Assembly: GCA_903915155.1 (NCBI GenBank)
Contig: CAIWRU010000015.1
Location: 1-35,142, forward strand
Length of the DNA stretch: 35,142 bases
Source of the DNA: an uncultured Mucilaginibacter sp.
Lineage (GTDB): Bacteria; Bacteroidota; Bacteroidia; Sphingobacteriales; Sphingobacteriaceae
Reading direction: 5' to 3'
Below are positions 27,227 to 35,142 of the stretch, one piece after another; within the stretch, counting starts at the first letter, position 1; the number at the start of each line of letters is the position of its first letter. Under the pieces are notes generated by a model, which made no database searches, was not told the DNA's origin, and worked only from the letters and a program-made list of their open reading frames with translations. Both the position numbers and the translations under genes were made by a program.

Positions 27227-30200
27227 GGCAAAGTTATTAAAAAAGTACTCAAAATAGCGTTCGGTATAGTCCTGGTCATTTTTTTGACGTTGAGCATACT
27301 GTTGCTTATTTTTCAGTACAAACCCGTGCAAACCTGGGCGGCCAAAAAAGCTGCGGCCTATTTATCCGAACAATGGCATACCACTGTGAATATTAACAGC
27401 TTGTATCTTCAGCCATTTACTTCGGTTGTTTTAGAAGATTTTTATGTGCTTGATAAGCGTAAGGATACGCTCATAAATATGCCAAAATTAACAGTGGGCA
27501 TCAGTGGTTTTTCGCTTTTTCACAGCATAAAACAGCGTACCCTCGATTTTAGCCTGATAAAGCTGGATAAACCTTCCATTTATCTTAAGCAATATAAAGA
27601 CAGCACATCCAACCTCAAATTTATACTTGATTATTTCAGTTCGCCCGATACCACTAAATCAACCGGTAAACCCTGGAATGTTATTTTTCAAAAGGTGGTC
27701 ATTAACAAAATGCATTTCCGCTACAAAAACTACCTGGTTGATACTGCCGTTAATGGGGTGAATTTTGATGATATTGATGCCACTAATTTTAGTGCGGTTA
27801 TAAAAAATATGGATGTTATGCATCATATTTTTAAAGGCGATGTACACAACCTTACGCTGCACGAAAAGAGCGGCTTCTTTATCCGTAACCTTACCACCAA
27901 CGCTACGGTTGACACCAATATGATACTGGCGCAGCACCTGTTTTTGCGAACCGCCAACTCCGAGGTAAAGGATTATTTCAGGATGAAGTTTAAATCGTTT
28001 GCCGATTTTAGTAATATTGAGGACAGGGTAATGATGGATGCCGATTTTAAATCGTCGCGGGTTTCATCAAAAGATATTTCCTTTTTTACCACCGGGCTCG
28101 AAAAAGTCAAGTTCGACTTGGGCGTAGACGGTAAAATACACGGCCTTGTACGCAGCCTGAGCGCCAAAAACCTGCTGATAACCGGCGGGCAGGCCACCTA
28201 TATACGCGGCGATTTTGAGCTGCGCGGTTTACCCGACTGGGACAACACCTTCCTTGATCTGAATTTTGAACAGATAGCCACGAATAAAAAAGACCTGGAC
28301 TTTCTTTACAGCAACTTTACCGGCACAAAAAATGCGCAGGTGCCCGATATCATTGCCAAATTCGGTAATATCAACTTTACCGGCAGGTTCACCGGTTTGC
28401 AAAACGACTTTGTGGCGTTCGGCACGTTCAAAACCAAATTAGGCAGGTTCGATCCCGACATCAACCTAAAAATAAATAAGAAGGGTATACCTGCCTATAG
28501 CGGTAAGCTCAATACATCGAATTTTGACCTTGGCGGCCTGCTTGGCAATGATGACGTGGGCCGCGTAACACTATCGGCAAATGTTAATGGTAGCGGCGAT
28601 GAATTTGATAATCTTAGTGAAGTACTGGATGCTAAGCTGGCTTACCTGAATTACAAAGGTTACGATTACCACAACCTCACCATTAACGGCAACCTTGCGA
28701 AAAAAATAGCCAGCGGAAAGGCCACGATCAGCGATAAGAACATAAACCTTATTATTGGTGGCAGCGTTAACTTTAACCCCACGCTGCCGGCATATAGCTT
28801 TACTGCCAGTGTTAAAGATGCGCATTTGCACACCCTGAAACTGATAGATGATACCATTACCATAAGTACGCAAATGAAAACCAAATTTGCGGGTAACAGC
28901 CTCGAAAACTTCGACGGCCATATCGAGCTTTCGCCTATACGGATCATCGACCCCCGTAATAATTACCTGATTGATTCGATTGACCTGTCATCGAGCGGGA
29001 AAGGTAATGACCGGTTGCTTTCATTAAAATCAGATATTGCCGAAGGCAGCATAAAGGGGAGTTTTGACCTGGCCACGTTGCCTTCATACTTTAAAAAAAT
29101 AGTAAAAAAATATATCCCATCGTTAAAGGTTGACTATGTTACACCCAAACCGCAACACTTTGAGTTTAACCTATTACTCAAAAATATCGACCCGTTGACG
29201 GCCATTTTTGTTCCTGACCTAAAAATACCGGACCAGGGTACGTTTGTGGGCGAATTTAATACCGCCAACCAAACGGCAACACTAAACGGATACATTAAAA
29301 CTATAAAATACGGCACCACGGTTTTTCATGATCTTATCTTAGATGAGAATACCAGCACATCGGAGTTAGGCCTTAATATTTCATTAAGCCGCGTAAATTT
29401 TAGCGATAGATTATTTATCAAGAACATTGATATATCGAATGTACTTAAACACGACAGCCTTAATTTTAACGTAAAACTGGCCGACAAGGACGCCACCAAC
29501 CAACTCGATTTGTATGGCCTTGTTGAATTTGGGCGCGATACTACAGCCAAGCTAAAGCTGCTGCCCTCAGACGTTATACTGGAGCACCAGGACTGGAAAC
29601 TACAGGAGCAAACGCGGATTAGGTTCCTAAACAACAAAATACAGGTGGAAAACTTCCAGCTATCCAACGGGCGGCAAAAAGTGAAAATCGACGGACTGAT
29701 ATCGGACAATACAGAAGACAAGCTAAAGGTGAATTTTGAAAAGTTCAGTATGGCTACTTTTGACCAGCTCACCCGGCATTCGGGGCTAATGCTGCAGGGC
29801 TCGCTGAATGGCAACATTATTTTAAGTGCAATTACCAAAACCCCCGGAGTTGATGCGCATTTGAGCATTGATTCGTTAAACATGAATAAAACACTGGTGG
29901 GTAATGTAGATATTGTATCGGCACTTGACAATGAGCGGAAGGAGGCTGATGTAAAAATGAGCATCCATAACAGGGGGACCGAAACCATGAACATTACCGG
30001 TGCGTATTCGCTTGCGAAAGATGCCGAAGACCATGCCCTTGATTTTAATATAAAAATGGACCAAGCGCAGGTAATAATATTTGATCCGTTTATAAACGCC
30101 CTGGTATCAAACCCTAAAGGAACGGTATCAAGCGACCTGAAACTTACCGGGCCAATAAGTAAACCGCAATTGAACGGTACTGTTACTTTAGATACTACAA

Positions 30201-31789
30201 GTGTTACAGTTAATTACCTTAAAACCAGGTATACGGTTAGTGACAAGCTAACTGTAGTAAACAGTGTGATAAATATTGATAACATGGTTATTAAGGACCC
30301 GCACGGCGGCCAGGGCACCGTTTCAGGCAAGGTTGACTTGAATAACCTGCAAGATCCCGATATTGAAGCCACCGTACAAGCTAAAAACCTGATGGCTTTG
30401 AATACCACTTTTAAAGATAATCACCTGTATTATGGCACCGCTTATGGTACGGGTACATTTTCATTTAATGGGCCTGTTAGTACCATGAATATAAATATTA
30501 AGGCGCGTACCCTGGCAGGCACCGTGTTCAATATCCCTTTAAATACATCGTCAACCGTTGGGGAATATGACTTTATAAGATTTGTAAACCATAAAGACAG
30601 CACTAAGCTTGCCCCAGTTAAAAACGCGTTTGATGGCGTAACACTTAACCTTGACCTTAATATAGATGAAAAAACTATAGTTAAAATAACCACGGATTAC
30701 GGTGTGCTTGAAGGTAGCGGCGTTGCCAACAACCTGAATTTAAATATAAACAGCCTGGGCGACTTTAACATGTTCGGCGACTTTTTGATATCGACAGGTA
30801 AATTTGAATTTACTGCCAAAAACTTTATAAGCAAAAATTTTGTGGTGAACCAGGGCGGAACTATACGCTGGACCGGCGACCCCACAAACGCCCAGATAAA
30901 CTTAAATGCTGTTTATGAGGTACGTACAAATGTGGCCCCGCTTTATGTTGCAGCCGGCTTGTCATCGCCAAAAGGTAGCGAACAGGTATTGGTGCAGGCC
31001 GAACTGGTAATTACCAAATCACTATTACAGCCAAGCATCGACTTCGACTTTAATTTCCCCACCGATCCGAGCATAAAAGATGACCTGGGCACATACTTAA
31101 ATGATTATAATAATCGCAGCCAGCAAGCATTAAGTATTATTGTACGCCGAAACTTTACGTCAAATAACCCCAGCAATTTAACAAACCAGGTTTTAAATAC
31201 GGCGGGCGAAGCGGTAAGTGAATTTGCCTTTAATAAGCTCAATGCGTTTATTTCGCAATCGAACATCAAGAATTTCGACCTTAGCCTCCGGTCATTTAAC
31301 GATGCCAGCGCTACATTAAGTTTGCTGAAAAACAGGCTGGTGCTTACGGGTAGTTTGTTTACCAACACCGGTACAAGCGATCTGTTTAATAATAACAATA
31401 CCAGTTTATTTAATTCCAGCTTTAACGACCTCACTAAAGATTTTGAGGCGCAGTACCTGTTGCGGCCCGATGGTGCACTTACAGCGCGCTATTCGTACCG
31501 GGTACTAAATTCAACTACCCTAAATAGCATAGGCGACCAATTGGGTGTACAGTATGTAAATGGCCTGGGCTTGGTTTACCAGAATGATTTTGATACGTTC
31601 GGTGAGTTTTTTAAGAATATATTCAGGAACACCCGCCGTAAAAGCGCACTAACACCTGCACCGATACCAACATCCACCCCGTCAAAAACGCCATCAACTA
31701 CTGATACACCGCCTTTAACTGAAAAGCAGGATAGTAGCAGCAAAAGTTCGCAGGAAAAATCAGGCGGTGGTGGCGGCGATGATCAATGA
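27176..31789 (+). CDS. tamB: translocation/assembly module TamB-like protein
   Basis: 1537 aa; N-terminal TM, long AsmA/TamB beta-rich repeats, C-terminal region with [23 protein letters not shown]. Confidence 0.9.
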   Translation: MFNHSIIHSITNSVIIRGKVIKKVLKIAFGIVLVIFLTLSILLLIFQYKPVQTWAAKKAAAYLSEQWHTTVNINSLYLQPFTSVVLEDFYVLDKRKDTLINMPKLTVGISGFSLFHSIKQRTLDFSLIKLDKPSIYLKQYKDSTSNLKFILDYFSSPDTTKSTGKPWNVIFQKVVINKMHFRYKNYLVDTAVNGVNFDDIDATNFSAVIKNMDVMHHIFKGDVHNLTLHEKSGFFIRNLTTNATVDTNMILAQHLFLRTANSEVKDYFRMKFKSFADFSNIEDRVMMDADFKSSRVSSKDISFFTTGLEKVKFDLGVDGKIHGLVRSLSAKNLLITGGQATYIRGDFELRGLPDWDNTFLDLNFEQIATNKKDLDFLYSNFTGTKNAQVPDIIAKFGNINFTGRFTGLQNDFVAFGTFKTKLGRFDPDINLKINKKGIPAYSGKLNTSNFDLGGLLGNDDVGRVTLSANVNGSGDEFDNLSEVLDAKLAYLNYKGYDYHNLTINGNLAKKIASGKATISDKNINLIIGGSVNFNPTLPAYSFTASVKDAHLHTLKLIDDTITISTQMKTKFAGNSLENFDGHIELSPIRIIDPRNNYLIDSIDLSSSGKGNDRLLSLKSDIAEGSIKGSFDLATLPSYFKKIVKKYIPSLKVDYVTPKPQHFEFNLLLKNIDPLTAIFVPDLKIPDQGTFVGEFNTANQTATLNGYIKTIKYGTTVFHDLILDENTSTSELGLNISLSRVNFSDRLFIKNIDISNVLKHDSLNFNVKLADKDATNQLDLYGLVEFGRDTTAKLKLLPSDVILEHQDWKLQEQTRIRFLNNKIQVENFQLSNGRQKVKIDGLISDNTEDKLKVNFEKFSMATFDQLTRHSGLMLQGSLNGNIILSAITKTPGVDAHLSIDSLNMNKTLVGNVDIVSALDNERKEADVKMSIHNRGTETMNITGAYSLAKDAEDHALDFNIKMDQAQVIIFDPFINALVSNPKGTVSSDLKLTGPISKPQLNGTVTLDTTSVTVNYLKTRYTVSDKLTVVNSVINIDNMVIKDPHGGQGTVSGKVDLNNLQDPDIEATVQAKNLMALNTTFKDNHLYYGTAYGTGTFSFNGPVSTMNINIKARTLAGTVFNIPLNTSSTVGEYDFIRFVNHKDSTKLAPVKNAFDGVTLNLDLNIDEKTIVKITTDYGVLEGSGVANNLNLNINSLGDFNMFGDFLISTGKFEFTAKNFISKNFVVNQGGTIRWTGDPTNAQINLNAVYEVRTNVAPLYVAAGLSSPKGSEQVLVQAELVITKSLLQPSIDFDFNFPTDPSIKDDLGTYLNDYNNRSQQALSIIVRRNFTSNNPSNLTNQVLNTAGEAVSEFAFNKLNAFISQSNIKNFDLSLRSFNDASATLSLLKNRLVLTGSLFTNTGTSDLFNNNNTSLFNSSFNDLTKDFEAQYLLRPDGALTARYSYRVLNSTTLNSIGDQLGVQYVNGLGLVYQNDFDTFGEFFKNIFRNTRRKSALTPAPIPTSTPSKTPSTTDTPPLTEKQDSSSKSSQEKSGGGGGDDQ

Positions 31790-32985
31790 TCGCGCAGTAT
31801 AGCGTGGTTCATCCTGTCGCGTTTGGTTTTAAGATAAGCCTCGTTATGCGGGTTTGGAGCAATCTCAATAGGCAGGTTCTCAACCACCTCAAGTCCATAG
31901 CCTATAAGCCCCGCGCGTTTTTTAGGGTTATTGGTTAACAACCGCATTTTTGAAACACCCAGGCTGCGTAATATCTGTGCGCCCACGCCGTAATCGCGCT
32001 CATCCATCTTAAAGCCGAGCTGAATATTGGCGTCAACAGTATCAAAACCGTTCTCCTGCAAATGGTAAGCTTTTAATTTATTGATGAGCCCAATACCCCG
32101 GCCCTCCTGGTTCATATAAATAATAACGCCTTTGCCTTCCTTTTGGATTATTTCCATAGCCTTGTGCAGCTGTGGGCCGCAATCGCAGCGGCATGAGCCA
32201 AAAATATCGCCGGTAACACATGAACTGTGTACGCGTACCAAAACAGGCTCACCGGGCTCCCATGTGCCTTTTACAAGTGCAAGGTGGTTCTCCCCGGTAT
32301 CTATCTGGGTAAAAGCTATCATATCAAACTCACCCCATTCGGTAGGCATTTTAACAGATACTTCACGGGTTACTAACGACTCGGTGCTTAACCGGTAATC
32401 TATCAGGTCTTTTATCGATATTATTTTAAGGTCGAGCTCTTTAGCCAGCGCCTGCAGATCGGGCAGGCGAGCCATTTCGCCATCTTCCTTCATTATTTCA
32501 CATATAACGCCTGCAGGTTCAAAACCGGCTAAAACGGCCATGTCAATAGCGGCTTCGGTATGCCCTGTTCTGCGCAACACGCCACCATCCCTTGCTATTA
32601 GCGGGAATATGTGCCCCGGGCGGCCCAGGTCTTCGGCTTTAGTAGCCGGGTCAATCAATGCAAGTATGGTTCTTGAACGGTCTGATGCAGATATACCGGT
32701 AGTACACCCGGCAAGCAAGTCGACCGAAACCGTAAAATTTGTTTCGTGCGACGTAGTATTGTGGCTCACCATTGGCTCAAGGTCCAGCTCACGGGCTCGT
32801 TTTTCAGTAATGGGCGCGCAAACCAGACCACGGCCATATTTAACCATAAAATTTATGGTTTCGGGCGTAGCATTATGTGCGGCAGTTAAAAAGTCACCTT
32901 CGTTTTCCCTGTCCTCATCATCAACCACTATAATTGTTTTGCCTGCCTTTATGGCTTCTATTGCTTCCGGTATGGTATTTAACAT
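31783..32985 (-). CDS. ribBA: bifunctional 3,4-dihydroxy-2-butanone-4-phosphate synthase / GTP cyclohydrolase II
   Basis: 400 aa; [11 protein letters not shown] (RibB), [38 protein letters not shown] and NQEGRGIGL (RibA). Confidence 0.96.
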   Translation of the reverse strand: MLNTIPEAIEAIKAGKTIIVVDDEDRENEGDFLTAAHNATPETINFMVKYGRGLVCAPITEKRARELDLEPMVSHNTTSHETNFTVSVDLLAGCTTGISASDRSRTILALIDPATKAEDLGRPGHIFPLIARDGGVLRRTGHTEAAIDMAVLAGFEPAGVICEIMKEDGEMARLPDLQALAKELDLKIISIKDLIDYRLSTESLVTREVSVKMPTEWGEFDMIAFTQIDTGENHLALVKGTWEPGEPVLVRVHSSCVTGDIFGSCRCDCGPQLHKAMEIIQKEGKGVIIYMNQEGRGIGLINKLKAYHLQENGFDTVDANIQLGFKMDERDYGVGAQILRSLGVSKMRLLTNNPKKRAGLIGYGLEVVENLPIEIAPNPHNEAYLKTKRDRMNHAILRDH

Positions 32986-33042
32986 GTTGTATGGTTACGT
33001 GGCAGTTTGTAATGGGGTTGCCTGCCTTGTTTTTTATGTGTG

Positions 33043-33050
33043 CAAATTTA
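33043..33050 (-). promoter_or_regulatory. -7-like element TAAATTTG upstream of ribBA
   Basis: Minus-strand match to TAnnTTTG about 60 nt before the ribBA ATG; no well-spaced -33 found. Confidence 0.45.
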
Positions 33051-33089
33051 CACCATAATATAAACAATCAGGTCGGTGCTTTGTAAAAT

Positions 33090-34511
33090 CTATCCGGTTG
33101 TTTTACGCTTAAATATTTTGTTTATCATGCGTTTATAAGCATCAGCATCAAACAACGATGAATCCGTAGCTGCTTTGTATGACAGGAAGAAACCTATTGG
33201 TGTTAATATGATTATGGCTATCCACATACCTAATATGGGCGATGTACTGCCCTCCTTTACTGATTTTTCACCAATGGTTGATATGATATAGTAAATGAGG
33301 AAAAAGGCCACCGAAATAACCACCGGCAATCCCAAACCACCCCTGCGGATAATGGCCCCGAGCGGTGCCCCTATCAAAAACAGCACCAGGCAAACCACCG
33401 AAAGGGTGTATTTTTTGTAATACTCCACCAATGATTTGCGTATGCTTTGTGCATTGTCCTTATTGCGTTGTGCATTATCCCTAATAACGTTCTGGATGTT
33501 ACGTACTTCGCCCATCGCATTTGATACGGCCATTACTTGCATATTGAGTGTTACTTTACCGGTATCAATCTTATTTAGCGGCAGATAATTTTTTATTTTT
33601 GCCGATTTTTTGGGTACAGCGAAATACCTGATATAGGGTGTAATGGATCTGAACCCAACTTGTACCGAACTATCAATACTATGCTGGGTGGCTTTTTTAT
33701 AATCGCGCAGCTGCTTAATGTCCATCATCTGGAAATTATTGGCAAATTCACCCTGCGGTGTACGTGATAATTTAAATGCCGAGAGATCAAACCGTTGCTC
33801 CATGTCCTTAAAGCGAAAGCGGACAAGCCTTTGGCGGCTGTTGTAGCCGTTCTCGCCTGGCTGTTCTTCATAACGCACGCCATCTTTTAGCTTTAATACC
33901 AGGAATTTGTCGCCGGGGGTGCGGTACATCCTGCCCTCTTTGGCAAATAGCACCGTATTATTATCACCATTAACTTTCTGATAAATAATAATGCCATATA
34001 GCGCCTGGCCGTCGGCGCCTTTTTTTTCAACCCTGATAGTATAACCCGGGAAACTATTGCTGAACACTCCCTGAGGCAACAGCGTTGCCGAACGCTGCTG
34101 CCTTACGTCGTAAAGTAACGAGAAGTATTTAAGATTGGCAACCGGGAGCATATAATCAGAAAAAACAAAGGCCGCTACACTTAATATCGATACAATAATG
34201 ATCATGGGGTACATAGCCCTGGTAAGCGATATGCCTGCCGCCTTTATGGCCACAAGTTCATAGTTTTCGCCCAGGCTGCCATAGGTCATGATGGTGGAGA
34301 GCAGCACCGATAGTGGCAGCGCCATAGCCACGTTGGTTGCCGATGAATACATCATCAGTTCCAGTATAACATACCAGGCAAAGCCCTTGCCTATCATGTC
34401 GTCGATGTATTTAAATAAAAACAGCATCAGCAACACAAACATTACTATAAAGAAAGTAACAATGAAGGGCCGTATGAATGATTTAAGTATGAGAAGATGA
34501 ATTTTTTTCAT
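33090..34511 (-). CDS. LptF/LptG-family permease
   Basis: Start moved to ATG at 34511 (track starts at TTG 34514); N- and C-terminal TM bundles with periplasmic domain; LPLSVLLSTIMTYGSLGENYELVAIKAAGISL. Confidence 0.9.
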   Translation of the reverse strand: MKKIHLLILKSFIRPFIVTFFIVMFVLLMLFLFKYIDDMIGKGFAWYVILELMMYSSATNVAMALPLSVLLSTIMTYGSLGENYELVAIKAAGISLTRAMYPMIIIVSILSVAAFVFSDYMLPVANLKYFSLLYDVRQQRSATLLPQGVFSNSFPGYTIRVEKKGADGQALYGIIIYQKVNGDNNTVLFAKEGRMYRTPGDKFLVLKLKDGVRYEEQPGENGYNSRQRLVRFRFKDMEQRFDLSAFKLSRTPQGEFANNFQMMDIKQLRDYKKATQHSIDSSVQVGFRSITPYIRYFAVPKKSAKIKNYLPLNKIDTGKVTLNMQVMAVSNAMGEVRNIQNVIRDNAQRNKDNAQSIRKSLVEYYKKYTLSVVCLVLFLIGAPLGAIIRRGGLGLPVVISVAFFLIYYIISTIGEKSVKEGSTSPILGMWIAIIILTPIGFFLSYKAATDSSLFDADAYKRMINKIFKRKTTG

Positions 34512-34607
34512 CAAGTATCCTGTATTTAGCGCTTATAAAACTTGCTCCGCATTATTAAAATAGCGGTATAGTTTAAAAAACGTAAAATTAACGAAAATTG
34601 TATTAGC

Positions 34608-34988
34608 TCAGGCACCTAATACGCTAACCAGGTATTCAATTTGGTTATCCCATATCTGTTTGCGCTCCACTATGGTTTCTTCAGTGGCAAAATCGGTTAC
34701 GCTAAGGGCTACATCGTTGGTTAGTTCATCCTGCAATATCTCCATTTCAAAGTAGCATTGCGGCTCGTCATCTATCCATTTAAACCTAACCAGTTTATTT
34801 TCCTTTAGCATAAGTAGTTTGGCTTTCTGCTGCTCATCGTCCCAAGTGAAGGTATAAACCTGGTCGCGAACGGTTACGTTATCTGCAAACCATTGCGTTA
34901 AGCCGTTAGATTCGCTCAAAAAGCTATATAAAATGCGCGGAGATGATTTTATTTCATACTCAATATTAAACTTTTTCTTTTCGGCCAT
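34608..34988 (-). CDS. START-like / SRPBCC-type domain protein
   Basis: 126 aa; IEYEIKSSPRILYSFLSESNGLTQWFADNV...FTWDDEQQKAKLL. Confidence 0.85.
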   Translation of the reverse strand: MAEKKKFNIEYEIKSSPRILYSFLSESNGLTQWFADNVTVRDQVYTFTWDDEQQKAKLLMLKENKLVRFKWIDDEPQCYFEMEILQDELTNDVALSVTDFATEETIVERKQIWDNQIEYLVSVLGA

Positions 34989-35063
34989 ACAGGTTTAAAT
35001 CAATAGAAGAATGCCAACAGGGGGCAAATGTTAACATTTTTTCTAAAGAAAACGAATTTCTGC

Positions 35064-35071
35064 TATATTTG
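35064..35071 (+). promoter_or_regulatory. -7-like element TATATTTG near the right edge
   Basis: Match to TAnnTTTG on + strand; the downstream gene would lie outside the window. Confidence 0.5.
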
Positions 35072-35142
35072 CAAACCTTTTTGGTGTGGGTTACTAACAT
35101 AATGCAAGCCAGCGTTTTTATAATGAGGCTGCTATGGTTTAA

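Noticed and set aside
29326-29994. 222-aa minus-strand ORF inside tamB
   Set aside because: Fully antisense to a convincing TamB frame; Ser/Leu-rich composition typical of shadow ORFs.
32986-33089. Possible FMN riboswitch upstream of ribBA
   Set aside because: The gap is only about 100 nt and I saw no FMN-element consensus; a TAnnTTTG-like promoter fits better.
1-35142. CRISPR array, rRNA, tRNA or transposase
   Set aside because: No regularly spaced direct repeats, no rRNA- or tRNA-like sequence, and no transposase/integrase motifs noticed; a tRNAscan/Infernal run would be needed for certainty.

Overview
The window looks like a chromosomal segment from a Bacteroidota genome, probably Sphingobacteriaceae (Mucilaginibacter/Pedobacter-like). 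This is judged from gene content and TAnnTTTG promoter-like motifs; no search was run. Most of it is housekeeping: two amidohydrolase-superfamily proteins, hflX, futalosine-pathway genes mqnD and mqnB, queD-like and folE, fabD, an NtrY-like histidine kinase, a HesB/IscA-family protein, an acyl-CoA mutase large subunit, dnaA, a DUF433/DUF5615 toxin-antitoxin-like pair, a NUDIX hydrolase, a LemA-TPM-TPM cluster, tsaD, tamB, ribBA, an LptF/G permease and a START-like protein. Main points for follow-up: (1) a small AT-rich accessory island (about 5.76-8.2 kb). It has an uncharacterised, translationally coupled three-gene operon preceded by duplicated, covarying hairpin elements and a thrice-repeated GTTCnAAATTACCAC motif, possibly integron-cassette-like or a structured RNA. 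(2) An in-frame amber codon splitting a 1246-codon histidine kinase frame. (3) Several families of palindromic intergenic repeats that fill whole stop-to-start gaps and in places supply the last or first codons of conserved genes. (4) Amidohydrolase domains that have lost the metal-binding HxH motif. No CRISPR array, rRNA, tRNA, transposase or integrase was recognised.
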